From contig CM046878.1 in the NCBI GenBank assembly GCA_025667525.1, forward strand, positions 94,441,237-94,505,236: DNA of 64,000 nucleotides, read 5' to 3'. Below are positions 31,623-43,900 of this stretch, one piece after another. This DNA is from Glebionis coronaria (lineage: Eukaryota > Streptophyta > Magnoliopsida > Asterales > Asteraceae). The translations under genes were made by a program, and so were the position numbers. The notes under the pieces are model-generated. The model was not told the DNA's origin. It ran no database searches and saw nothing but the letters and a program-made list of their open reading frames with translations. Each line of letters opens with the position of its first letter. The stretch's first letter is position 1.

Positions 31623-33143
31623 AGACGTTACCATGATACTAGCTTTTTATGTTGTCAAGCTGTAACAACTACTCGGAGTAACAACTTGCAATTAGGATAA
31701 AAAATATTTCATCGACAAGTTCATTATAGATATCCTAAATGAGAGGCAACTAAACGTTTCACTAATTATTAAGCATATTTTGTAGTGAATTTGACGTGAA
31801 GTCTAACCTTTTAACACGTGTCGATGAAGATGCGGAAAAGAACACATATCGATGTTAAGAAGATAACAAATATTTCACCAGTTGAAGTATTAATATTTCT
31901 GTGATGCGCACATTTATACGTAGAAATGATACATTCACATAATTATTACATAAAAATATTTATACAGTGGTGTGTAATTAAATGATTTGTCATGAAATGA
32001 AGAATTAATAGAAAAAAAAAGAAACAATTAGTACAAGTCACATACCACATCATCATGAAAGTTTTTATATAAAAATTATGCGATTTTAATTTTTTTCTTA
32101 AATAAATAAGATAAAAAACAGTTATAACGAGTTACTTGTATTTTATTTCTACAATTTTATTATGCATAATAATATAATATATTTTTTTTTACTTTTAATT
32201 AGATGCATATATAGATATTATATGCATTTCGTGTTTTATTTTGCTTTTTGTTTCTTTACATATGTCGAAATCATAAAAATCAATTTGCACTATCCAAATT
32301 AACTTTCAAAACATAAATGATGCATCTAAATGAATAAAAATATATATAATGTAAGTCGTTGAATCTCAAATGTGTAATTTTAGTCACTTTTCATTATTAT
32401 TTTAGAGCAAATTGCACAAAAGGTATTAAACTTGAAAGTTATCGAACTTTTTTCTTACATAAAAGGCACTGAACTTAATTTTTTTGACCAATTTAAATAT
32501 TTCCGTTAATTATTTAACAATCATCTGTTAAAATGTTATCTCTAAATCCTATACTATACTACATACAAATCATTTTATGCACTCTCTTTTTATTAAATTT
32601 TTAAGTAATATAAATTTTATAACATACTATATAAATCATTTAAACATGGTTTAAAAATCATCTTATGTACTTTCTTATCAATAAATTTTTAAGTAATATA
32701 AATTTTAAAACATATTACACAAGTCACTTAAGCATTACTATTATTTTTCTAAAATTAATTTTAATTAATACATGTTATAAAACATATGTTACAAGTACAC
32801 ATTAGTTAAAATTAATTTTAACTAATACATGTTATAAAGTATATGTTACAAGTACACAATAATTAAATTAATTTTAACAATTACTACAAAAGTAGATACC
32901 AAAATCGTCGTCTCCTAAAGCTGTAACAAAAACACCACATCAAATTTTCGTACCAAAACATCACATCAAATTGAAATAATGTAGCATTCTAGCTTTTTTC
33001 GATTTCACTAAAATAAAACGCAAATCCTCATTGCAATCTCTATATTCACTAACCATAAAAACCAATTAAAATATTTTATCGCCCACCAAGTATTTGTGAA
33101 ACTGTCTCAACCAAAAAAACATTCATAAAACACATTATCCTCT

Positions 33144-34190
33144 TTGTTGCTAATCCTTTTTTTCATGACATCCTTGTCTATCTCTTCGGTCAAAATTTGG
33201 TCGTGCCCGTTTATGGGTTTTCATTGTTACCCGAATGGTGAAGTGGGCAATAAAGGGTTTCCTCGTTTGATTTCTCATCTCAAGATACTACACATTTCGT
33301 CCAACGACGTAAAGACGTATTACGCGAGGCTATCTCCACGGACCACAGATTATATATGGCACTCGAGGATATTTTGGAGGCATTTGGCCAATGGTTATGT
33401 GGGGAGTGTATGAATTTACATGTTGTGAGTCGGGCTTGTCATCACGAGGATGGTGTTGTTCGTCTTTTTAAAGAGTCCGATGGCATGAGTGATTATATTG
33501 TTGGCATTTTGAAGCCTTCTAATAAGGATTATGAGATAAACATAATTGAGGGGTTGGCTTTGGATGTTGAGCTTCTTGATCATGTTTTTAAATTGTCTAT
33601 CACTACTGTCAAAATTATTCCTCATGGTTGCCTTCTTGCTTTCTCTCAGGCTTTAAAAACAGTTCTTTATAAGGTGTTTGCCCAACCTGATTCTGTTGCA
33701 GCGTGGGTCAAGTTATTACTTTTTCCACGATGTACATTACAGGTGTGTAGGCCCAAGAATAGACAAGAACGTGTGTTGGAAAATAGAAAATTCTTGCAAC
33801 AAAGCTCTATCTTGAACTCACTAGCCACATGGGGGAAAAAATGATGGTATTGAAACGTTATTTAAGAGGGTGTTTGATGGTTCTGGGTTAGGTTCATTGG
33901 ACCAGGGTGGAGGTGATTTGATGAAGGAGGCAACATCAGACAATGCCAACATCAGGCAATGTTTACGTAATGTTGCGGATGGGCACTTTACAACAGCAGT
34001 TAAAGTGTTATCATCTTATGATGTAGCTCCATACTGCGATGATACAATTAAAGCCTTAGAGGCTAAGCGTCCTTACAAGCCACCCCATCCATGCCGAGTA
34101 ACACATTTTTTTATGTCACATCAGTTTTCTCTCTACCACATCAGCTTTCTCTCTCGACTCGTCTCACTCAAGGTGTTGCTCCTTTAGGCC
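33144..34190 (+). pseudogene. Broken RT-related gene (N-terminal region only)
   Basis: Coding blocks in more than one frame: an N-terminal zinc-finger-like piece (CPFMGFHCYPNGE..LISHLKILHISSND), then 33356-33841 (FGQWLCGECM, SRACHHEDGVVRLFK, IPHGCLLAFSQALKTVLYK), then NIRQCLRNVADGHFTTAVK and DDTIKALEAKRPYKP near 33950-34080. I remember this order from a plant family annotated as reverse-transcriptase-related proteins. The catalytic RT part is absent: homology stops at about 34100 in unrelated DNA. At least two frame breaks (near 33350 and 33842). Assignment from memory, moderate. Confidence 0.5.
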
Positions 34191-34718
34191 TAGAGAGTTG
34201 CCAGAGCTATTTCTTGTGGGATGGACAACGAGTGGTGCCAAAAGACACCCGGGATCAGTGTGTTCCCGCCAATCTACACCTTTTGTGGAATAAAAAAATA
34301 TTACATTTAATTCGGCACGTTTAAACCGGAAGTTATGTGACATGCCGGATAATCAAAAAGCCTCATCTACGTCACATGAGGAACAGTTTCGTGAGGAACT
34401 GGGAATCTTGGGGTTTTGTTTTTGGGGGTTGTCTTGCTAGACATGTTCGATAGTTATTTTTTTGATTTAAAAGTTTGAATTTAAAATATGTATAAAAAAA
34501 TTGGTAAAAATGGTTTTGTATTTATAAAGGTAAAAGATTTAAATTATAAATATTTTTTTCAAGCCAAACGTCTATATTGCTTTTTCTTTGTTTTGGTACA
34601 GGTTGGGGAACGATTTTTTTAGATCGATCGATTGAGGAGACTCGGTCGTCGCAACGATCTCAACTGATTGTGATTTAATCGTCCTCGATCGACCGATACA
34701 ACGTTGCACCTACCGTTA

Positions 34719-35088
34719 GGCTGATGGGAGTGGGGTGAAACGCACTCGTAAGTTACCCAAACTCACTCGCAACCCTCATTCTCCCATGTAAAGTCGCGCG
34801 CGAGTTAGTCCTCAGAAAAAAAGGAAAACAAGGGCCAGACTCACCCTTGGTGAGTTAAACTTATGTGGGCCCAAGTGTTTTTATTTTTTAGGTTAGGTTT
34901 ATTTGTGGGTGTTTTTCATTTTTTGTGAGTGAGATGTGTTTAAATAATAAAAAAGATAGGTATGAAAGGTGAGTGTATGTGAGTTTGAGTGAGTGTCATT
35001 ATTTTCGTGGATGAGTTTTTGTGAGTTTGTTAAAAGGTGAGGTGGCGCTGACGTGGAGGCGAGTGGTTTGCCTCCACTCCCACCAGCC
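34719..35088. mobile_element. Harbinger/Tourist-like MITE, 370 bp
   Basis: Terminal inverted repeats GGCTGATGGGAGTGG and CCACTCCCACCAGCC (one mismatch) extend imperfectly into CACTCG on both sides. A TTA duplication flanks it (34716-34718 and 35089-35091), typical of PIF/Harbinger MITEs. Its end is 200 bp upstream of the TATA box of the FLZ gene. Confidence 0.75.
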
Positions 35089-35287
35089 TTAGATATCTTA
35101 ATTTATTTTTTTTTAACATTAGATATTTTAATTTAGAAAATGAAGTACAATAATTACATGTAAATACATGTAATTAAGCTAAATAATGTCAATTTCCAAT
35201 ACAAGGCGGTCTTTCTTTCAACCAATGGACTCATGTACCCGTGGTATACACTTAACCACCCCACCTCATTTAACCTCTCCTCTCCTC

Positions 35288-35294
35288 TATATAA
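35288..35294 (+). promoter_or_regulatory. TATA box of the FLZ gene
   Basis: TATATAA lies 76 bp before the ATG at 35364 and is followed by an AC-rich plant-type 5' leader (ACACACCACATTC...CAACAACAACAAACC). Confidence 0.65.
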
Positions 35295-35363
35295 CCCCTA
35301 CACACCACATTCATTTCACACTCCCTCCACCCCTACAACAACAACAAACCACCATAAAAAAAC

Positions 35364-36531
35364 ATGGACCAAACCACAACAAAAAGACCTTCTTATTTCC
35401 TTGAAGAAAACAATGGGCTTGCATCTATATCCGATTTAGAAAATGGCTTGTCTTTATCAATACCATCTTCATCTTCATCATCTAATGAAGATGTTCATAA
35501 GGTGGTTTCTAGACCAGTTTATTCACCAAGAAAGATTAAGAACCTTGCTTCTTTTTCTTCATTTGGGTATGCTTCTCCAAGATCTGGTGGAAGGAATAGA
35601 TTTGAAGAACCACAGCCTCATTTCTTGGATAATTGTTTTTTCTGTAAGAAGATGCTTGGGAATAATAGAGATATCTTCATGTACAGGTAAATTTTTATAT
35701 ATTTTATTTTATATTTTTAATTGTTGGTTTATGATATTTGTTTCATTTCAATAGTTTTTATATATTTTTTACATTGATTTAAGAGGTTTGTATGATATTT
35801 TTAATAAGTTTTCTGTTTTTTTTATAATTAAAGATTTGTTTTTCCATTTTTTTTGATGATATTTGTGTAAAGCTGTAAACTTTAGATCAAATCTTTTACA
35901 TGGGTTTTTGCTTTGTTTTCATTTTCTGATATGGGTTTATTTTGTATTGAATTAAACAAAAAGTAGCTCTTTTTTTGTAAATCTTTCATAAAGTTTATAA
36001 ATTTTTTCTAGTTATTTTTAATTTTTTTTAATTTATAAAAAGTTACTTATTAACTTAAGTTTGAATCATTCTTTAACTTGATTTTCTATATATTGTATAT
36101 CTGATTTGTTTTTAATTAATTTTAACATATTTTCTCATCAATCAAACAAATCTAATATTATCATAATATTTTGATCATATATTTGTTGGGCTTGTGTTAA
36201 ACTATTGCTTGAATTTATGTCTATAATATACAATTTTTTTGGATTTATATTTACATCAATCAAATATTGTTCATAAAACTTACTAAATCAAGACCATATC
36301 TCAAATGGACAAATTTAATTTCCATATTTAATTCATTTTGTTTGATATTGCAGAGGTGACACACCCTTTTGCAGTGAAGAGTGCAGAGCAGAACAAATAG
36401 ACATTGATGAGACCAAAGAAAAAAGCAAGAATCTTTCTGCATCAATGAAAGCTTTGAGGAAAAAAGAAAAGAGTGAAAACAAATCTTCCCAAAAATACCC
36501 TTTCCACTCAGGAGCAGTGGCAGCTGCTTAA
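35364..36531 (+). CDS. FCS-like zinc finger (FLZ, DUF581) protein, two exons
   Basis: Exons 35364-35686 and 36354-36531; the intron begins GTAAAT and ends ATTGCAG. 166 residues. The FLZ domain is at about 87-123: FLDNCFFCKKMLG, then NNRDIFMYRGDTPFCSEECR, with zinc-binding C91, C94, C114, C118 and the FCS motif at 113-115. The intron falls inside codon 108 (MY-R), in the middle of the FLZ domain. The N-terminus is Ser-rich and disordered, with a PVYSPRK motif; the C-terminus is Lys-rich. Plant FLZ proteins are small adaptors that bind the SnRK1 kinase and link it to other proteins in sugar, stress and hormone responses; this family role is known, not shown here. The first ATG after the TATA box was chosen as start. 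No defects seen; the only convincing host gene in the window. Confidence 0.93.
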
Positions 36532-38091
36532 CCAGTAGTAATTTCATCTTTTTACCAAAGGGGTAAAAAAGGAAAAAATTTTGTCCATTATAAAACAAGT
36601 ATGTTATGTTATGACATGTGTGGAGTGTGTGACTATGTGAGGTGAAGAAAAAACAAAAGACCTTTTTCTTTTGGTGGTTGCTTTTTTTACCTTGTTTTGT
36701 GTACACCTCTAGTAGGTTTTTTACTATGGTAAAAAAAGCAATATAGCATGAAGAAAATGTAACAAAGGTTAAATATGGTGGGGAATAACCATTATTAACC
36801 ATGAGAGGAGTTATGGTGTATGAAGTATAGTACAACTAATGAATGCATAAAGCTATTATTGTACTTGCTTATCTTGTACTACTAGTAAATTTTGAGTATA
36901 TATGCATAATGGTAAGTCTTATGTGCATCTATTTTTGTGGTGTGTTTGGTATTTCTACTTGAGGGAATTGTGATACATCGACTTTATTTTTTGTTTGATT
37001 TGGAATATCTTCCTTTTAGAAAGTGAAGAATAACATCTTTTTGTGAGTGAATAGTGGTTTTAAAATTTTAAAGCTCTATGGTTCTTTTTTTAACATCTAG
37101 AGAATATAATAGGGCATATTAAACTATAAATGAATTTTCTAGAGAACTTGTACGATTCTACAAATAATTCTAAGAGGAATACTAATCAGTTTTATGTCTC
37201 TAAAAAAAGGTTTAAATCGTCGGAGAAAATCAAATTTGATACAAACGAGTCGATTGATCGTATCAATGAAAAAGGTCGACTCTCATTTTATCTTTTTATC
37301 TCCGATGACTTACGAGGGTTTTACACAACAAATATATACCATTTGGACGTGATGAATTTTTTTTTGTACATTACAAGAATTTTGAATGTTTCTTATGCAT
37401 TAGTCTTCTGAATTTAAAAGACTTAGCCAACACTGTTTCAACAATAGAACGTTCAAAAGAAACGTTGAAGCAAGTTATATTGTTTACGTCATTTTCATGT
37501 ATGAGTAGCATAACAAGACCGATGTAACTTTTTTTCTGTCATATGAATAAGACCCGTTACAATAAAAAAAAAGCTTGAGAGTGTCATTTGGTTAATTGTA
37601 ATGTTTTAGACAGGTTATGTGTAGTAGGTCAAAGATATTTTGTTATATAGTAGAACGTATGTTTTAGGTTAATAATTTACACATTCTAAAATTTAATTAA
37701 AACTGTTTAAATTATACATTGAACGGTTGTACTGTTATTTCAATAAATTGTATATTTGAATGTTTCAATAAAAGATTAGAATGTGTCAATTAATTCTCTA
37801 TGTCTTACATACGCGTTTTGCTGTAAATTTTTAGTAGACTTGTTATTTTTGCATAATCGCTAAATCAAAAGACACATGACGAAATATTCTTTAATAAGAA
37901 GTTAAAGTAACTGAAAATTAAAAAATGAAAGTGGGAAATATCCTCATAAGTTGCTAAAGTGGGGTGCAAGTGGCTTTGGAAGTGGAAAAATAGCTTTTTG
38001 CCCATGTAATGTTATTTCAACATTAAGGTTTTGGAAGGAGGTGATGTACCAAAAGCAAAGTTTGATCATTACCTATTATTTTCCTAGATGA
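36532..38091. other. FLZ 3' flank and AT-rich spacer
   Basis: The first few hundred bases are probably 3' UTR; I could not pick a clear poly(A) signal. An open frame at 37130-37411 is AT-rich, has no recognisable motif, and I do not call it a gene. Nothing else can be supported. Confidence 0.5.
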
Positions 38092-38100
38092 TTTAAAATA

Positions 38101-39258
38101 GGGTAAAAGCTATAAAATACCACTTTACTTATCAGATTGTGTTGACTTTAAATACTTACTTTTTTATCTCGTGACTTTATCAATGAATTTGTTTGTTTTG
38201 TAATAATATTACCTGCTATATTTACACGTCATTATTTAATTAACTTTATATTCCAGGTCAATATAAAAAATTCCACTTTTGATCCTGTGTGACATCGGTA
38301 TGACTAAAATACCCTTTAACAACTCATTTTCAGTTTATATTTTCATTTTTTTTAATAATAAATGAAGCATCACCTTCATCTTAATATCTGCAAGTATTAA
38401 TTTATCATTATCATCTCAACTATAAATACATTAAACAAATCCTAATCAAAATCAAATGCATCAAACTTAAATTATCTAATCAAAAAATTAGATACATCAA
38501 ACCACCTTAAGTTTGATAATTCAATTACCTAAACAATCAGATACATAAAAAAATCAGATACATCATTTTGTAGTAAGTTAAGTTTGGTAATTGAATTCAA
38601 TTGCTCATGACCCACCTTAAATTACTCACAATCAGATACATCAAACCATCCCACAGCTGTCATCTGCAACCATCTTCGTCACCCGCCTCACCACCTAATC
38701 TGAATATGGATTAAAGGATCGACGGGGGTGTAATCGGAGGTGTGTTCAGATCCGTTTCATAATGAAGATGAATATTGGATTTGTGTGTTCACTGAAGATA
38801 AACTTTAGATGATGATGATTATAGTTTTGGGGGTCTTCATAATGATTTGTTATAGGTTTTGTAGTTTGAGTGGATCATTTGTATTTCTAGATTTAGAATT
38901 CAATTAACAGTAATTTAAGGTTCCCGTAATTCTTTTTTTTATGTTTAGATTGTGTGGGTGAATCATGGGTGAATCGGGATAAAAAGAATGGAAGAAATGA
39001 ACTCTGTGTTTTTTTTTTGTCATTATATACAAGTGAATGAGCCAAGTTATATAGAAAGTGGAAATCAGACGTGGTCGAATGAAAACAAAATCAAATAATG
39101 ACGTGTATATTACCGTGCCACCGTGTCGGTAACAAGTTACCAAATGGGTAACTTCGAAACGATTTTGAAAGTAGAAGGGTAAAGTCACGAGATAAAATAG
39201 TAAGTGTTTAAAGTCGGCACAAAACAATAAGTAGGATGGTATTTTATGGTTTTTACCC
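38101..39258. mobile_element. Non-autonomous Mutator-like element, 1,158 bp
   Basis: A perfect 9-bp TSD TTTAAAATA flanks it (38092-38100 and 39259-39267). Terminal inverted repeats of about 80 bp start GGGTAAAAGCTATAAAATACC and end GGTATTTTATGGTTTTTACCC, then stay similar through ATCTCGTGACTTTA. No transposase ORF. The interior has a GC-richer patch near 38650-38760 of unknown origin. Confidence 0.88.
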
Positions 39259-39576
39259 TTTAAAATATCAGGTTTGAAAAGGGTGAAACCTTTTTACTTC
39301 ATTCGTCTATAGTTAATATTATTATTTTCGGACATTCTAAATTAATTGTTCATTTTAAAATATAGATAAGACTTATATATTAAGTTTACCATATCACTCT
39401 TACTTGAAAGTAATATTATAAACAATAAAGAGGTTGTAATTTAATTAGTTAAGGATAAAATTGTGTTTGTATAAACTGCGTATTTTTTGTCAGTGGACTA
39501 TAATTATGTAACGGATGAAGTATATTATTTAGTAGCAATTACATATATATACTTAGTGAAAATTTTATATTTGCAT

Positions 39577-40208
39577 TTTTTTTAACGGCCATTTTATTAA
39601 ATAAAACAACTAGCAAGATGCTAGAATTACACATAAATAATATACGGATTCTTAAACCAATCGTTTCAAGTGAACGACGCTTTACACCTAGATTTACACC
39701 AAGTAAAAGAACTAAAAACCATATTATCAAACAAAATCGCCTTCGAGGGACTATGACTATTGAAAAGGACCTTATTCCGAAAACCCCATAAAAACCACCA
39801 GGAAACGTAGAACACTCCTTCCAACATAGCTTTAAGATTAACTGGTAAACGTAACGCGATCAACCAAGTTAACCAATCTTCATAAGACGTGAAACTTGTG
39901 TATATAATATTCCACCAACTCGTAATCTTTATGTAGATGCGATCCGTCGTAGAACAAGTGAAGAATAAGTGAGAAGATGTTTCTGACCGTTCCTCACAGT
40001 TTGGACACGATAGGGATCCAACGTCCATTACACGACGAGAAAGATTAAACCTGGTAGGCAGAGAATTGAGTTTAACTTTCCGTGCTAGAACATTCACTTT
40101 GATTGGAATGAATTTGACCCATCTAGTTCGTGAAATAGCAATGGACGAACGCATGCTGTCAATCTTCTTTCTCAACGATGCCACCGAGTATTTCCCATCG
40201 TGAAGGAT
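39577..40208 (-). mobile_element. 5'-truncated LINE (L1-type) with zf-RVT domain
   Basis: The minus strand encodes a LINE C-terminal end, including RVT zinc-binding-like text WVKFIPIKVNVLARKVKLN, SRRVMDVGSLSCPNCEE and SSHLFFTC, then WWNIIY, EDWLTWL and FRNKVLF. The coding end runs to about 39640, followed by a short tail and a poly(A) (poly(T) on plus, about 39577-39584). Similar 16-18 bp flanks (39559-39576 and 40209-40224, both ending ATTTGCAT) look like the target-site duplication. The RT and endonuclease are missing; truncation at the 5' end is the usual LINE outcome. One frame is open (39666-40238) but not functional alone. Confidence 0.85.
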
Positions 40209-40224
40209 AAAATTGTATTTGCAT

Positions 40225-40958
40225 ATTTGTTCAGACATTGCTTAAACAATATTGTAATTATACGTTAAAAACTTGTATTTTATATGTGTTTTCATTTGAT
40301 ATAACTTTCATAAAGTATTATATGATAAATCAAAGAGTTACAAAGTATTATTCTGATTTCATAATCAAAAATGGAAAATTGGCTATGGAGATTCCGTGAG
40401 TACTATTTGGTTAATTGCAATGTTTTAGAGAGGTTATGTTTATATATAAATCAAAGAATTACAAAGTGTTGAAGTTAAATTTGAATGACAATAATAATGC
40501 TATCCGACCAAGCAAACTTTAACACAAACTTTAATTTGCAAGAGGACTTATGAGGTCTTTATGATTGGATCGAAGACCTATTGCAAGCAAACTAGTAGAG
40601 TGGCATATATTCAAGTAATTTTTTACTCCCATGATGATATGTCTGAATTGAGCTTCGTTGTGGTTGCTCGTTGAGATTTTTGTCAGCGAGTCTTCTTGAG
40701 TTGCTCTCTGATATCATATAAGAGAGTCTCCTTGACTTAATCTAATATATGAAAAAACATAAACAAGGACCATTGGACTTTGAGTTGTCACGATTATCTT
40801 CCTCTGTTTAGATATAAATCAAACTATGTCTAATTATTGTAAGTACTTGTGAGCAAGGTTTGAAAGCAGATGAGGATTCTGTTTTAGCTTTGACATCCTT
40901 GATAGGTCATGGTCTTCAATCCACTTAACCCAGTCTTGTTAGAATGAAGTTAGTGTAG
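40225..40958. other. Spacer left of the old Copia element
   Basis: No clear feature. The minus strand has short coding-like scraps (for example KWIEDHDLSRMSKLK near 40880-40930, and pieces at 40520-40760) with many stops. These may be one decayed host sequence with the scraps at 46100-46560, split by the Copia insertion. Confidence 0.3.
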
Positions 40959-40963
40959 GTTTG

Positions 40964-43900
40964 TATCAAATTATGTAAGCAAAACGATTTAGGGAGAAAA
41001 ATGATTATCATTTGTTGCACAAATGAGAGGGTTACACGCTTATTTATAGGCATGAAAAGGAATAGTATGATATTTATCAAAAATACAAAATGTCACACTT
41101 ATGACCCTCTAACTATTATAAAGTTATAAAACTGGAACAAAACTTCTGAAACTAATACTACTTCGATACTCTACATCCCCCTCAAATCAGAGGTTCTTCA
41201 ATACCCAATTTGTGAGAAAGATAGGAGTGTTTACTTTGCCAAGAGCTTTGGTCATGATATCTGAAATCCGTGACTAAGTGGATATAAATACTTTTTGGAT
41301 GAAACCATCTTGGACCTTATCTATGTTGAAATGAAAATCTATGGCTAGATGCTTAGTTTTGTCACAAAAACAAGGATTAGCTGCAATTTGATGGGTAGAT
41401 TTGATGTCACTAGAAAAGAGTAATAGGAGTATGAACATGTATCTTTAAGTCACGTAAAACAATAAATAACCAAAGAAGCCCACAAGTTGTTGCAACCATA
41501 ATCCTATATTTAGCCTCAATGGAACTTATTGATACTGTAGGTTTCTTTTTTTTCTTCCAAGAAACCAAAGAGTATCCCATAAAAATAAATCAACAAGTTA
41601 AAGACCTTCTAGTCATTAAACATGACGCACATTCAACATATATGAAGCCATTGAGTTTCAGATGTGATTGAACATGATAAAAGATGCCTTTTGAAATAGC
41701 GCATTTCAAGTACTTAAGAAGATGCAAAGAAATTTGCATATGCACATCCTTTAGTGAGGATAAAAATTGGGTAAGATAAAGATGTCTACCAACTGACCTC
41801 CTATAAGAGCCAAGATCCTTAAGTGGACTGCCTTTAGTGAGTGACAACTTCAATTGGGTAGGAAGGGGGAATTCTTTTGGTTTTGTTCTAGTTAGAACAT
41901 TATTATTGAGAAGATCTAGAATATATTTCCTTTGATTTAAGTAAGTTCCTCGCGAGGTTCTAAGAATTTCATCATCAATAAATACTTGCTAAACCAAGAT
42001 ATTTAATGATAAATTTGTCATGAAGAGCTTGTTTGAGGCAAGAAATTTATGTTAAAGAATTGCAGTGATCAAGACATCATCAACATACAATAGTAAAGCA
42101 GTAAATTGACCATCTTTACTTTTGATAAATAGGGATTAATCATGTTTTGATTGTTCATCCAAGGATTAGAAGGAATTTGGTTAACTCTTGATTCCATTAT
42201 CTTGAAGCTTGTTTATGACCATAGAGAGACATGATAATCTTGCATACTTGATTAGGCCCAGCCTTAGAATAACCTTTAGGTGGTAACATATAGATTTCTT
42301 CATCAATGTATTGTTGATATCCAATTGAGGATATCCAATGTATTGTCTATATCCATGAAGGAGTGCATTGTTGATATCTAACTAACGAAGATCCCATTCT
42401 TTTTTACAGTAGCTAATGCAACATAGACTTTGACAGTTGTTAATTTGGATACTAGTGAAAAAGTATGTTTGTAGTCTTGACCTTCTTTTTGTCCAAAACC
42501 TCCGACTACAAGTCTAGCTTTAAGCCTTTCTAAGGTACCATCAACCTAAGTCTTGATTTTGAAAACCTACTTAGAAGTAATCGGCTTATGTCCAGCTGGT
42601 AATGTAGTAGCTGCCAAGTATTGTTTTGTTATAAGTATTCAAGCTCTTTGTTCATTGCTTCCACCCATCTCGAGTCCTGCACAACTTCTTTATAACTATG
42701 AGTTTCACTTTGAATAAAAATAGTAGCTAAGAAAGCAACACAAGATATAGGAATGCCAGTGAAGTTTTCTTTCCGAAACAAAGGATACCGAGGTTTTTTA
42801 CTATTACCAGTTGTGGAGTTACAAAATCCTTTATCTAAGCAGGCTTTGCCGAAGTCCTTGAAGACTTTCTAGAAGGAAAAGGGACATTGGGAACCTTTGG
42901 AATAAACTCTGATGAAACATGACGAGTGTTTGGGTAAAGACTAGGATTAACACCAGTCTTAACTAGAGCGTTTAGGATAACTTCAGGAGGTATATTATGA
43001 GCAAACAAGGGCCTTTCTTCAACTATTTCATCACCGAATTCCAGAAACTGGTGATAATGTATTGAATAGAATGTTGTTTCAGGTTCTTATAAGGAAAGAC
43101 TTGTTCTTCAAAATCAAGATCTCTTCTCATAATTACCTCATTAGAATCCAAACTATATAACTTGTACCCCTTCTGATTAGAAGGATACACAAGTAGAATA
43201 CACTTAACTCCTCTGTTCTCAAACTTATCTTTGTGTGGATTGATGACAACAACATAAAAAAGACACCCTATAACTATGAGATGATCCAACTCAAGTTCCA
43301 TGCAAACAAAACTTCATAGGGAGGCTTCCAAGCCAACTTCTTTATAGAAGTATTTTTTATCAAGTAAGTAGATGCTAGTATACATTCTCCCCAAAACTTT
43401 ATAGGTAAATTAACATGAGTTCTTAAAAACCTAACAGTTTCTAACAAATGCCTAGTTTTCTTTCTACTACCTCATTCTGTTGAGGGGTATAAGACATAAA
43501 CCTTATATGCAAAATAACATTAGAATTAAAACAAAGCTGCTCAACTCTTGTTCAAAATCTCAATACCATTATCACTTCTAATAAACTTTGGATTTCCATG
43601 AAAATGATTGTCAATGTAAGTAAGAAAAGTGACTAATAACTTAAGTATCCGATCTTTACTATGCACCAAGTCTGAGTGGCTCTAGTCTTATCATCCACTA
43701 TAGTGACAAAATAATGAGCACCATTTAAGGCTTGTTGTTTATATGGACCCCCTAAATCCTCATGTAGCAAAGAAAAAGGTATAGTTTCCCCAAATGAACT
43801 ATTAGAAAAAGGTAACATATGTTGTTTAGAAAAATGAAACCTTTCACAACTGAATTTAGATGTATCAAAATTTTTATAAGAGGAAATGTGGCTTCGCTTG

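Larger units (their letters stand above)
29528..33143. other. AT-rich spacer with small decayed elements
   Basis: No host gene is seen. Contents: repeated ATAGCCGTTAGAAAATTCAAA (29575-29620), a short decayed coding remnant (next entry), a GC-rich patch at 30140-30280, a two-copy 64-bp tandem repeat at 30693-30820, an hAT-like MITE at 31078-31622, one Mutator-like end near 32404 (GAGCAAATTGCACAAAAGG) with no partner, a tandem duplication of about 80-90 bp at 32584-32730 and a 57-bp one at 32754-32867. Confidence 0.6.

Noticed and set aside
32404..32530. Fourth Mutator-like element
   Set aside because: One end resembles a terminal repeat (GAGCAAATTGCACAAAAGG), but no partner end or 9-bp duplication was found.
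36260..36835. 191-codon minus-strand ORF opposite FLZ exon 2
   Set aside because: Antisense shadow of the exon and its A-rich 3' flank; no motif.
37130..37411. 93-codon ORF downstream of FLZ
   Set aside because: AT-rich, no recognisable motif, no promoter or splice context.
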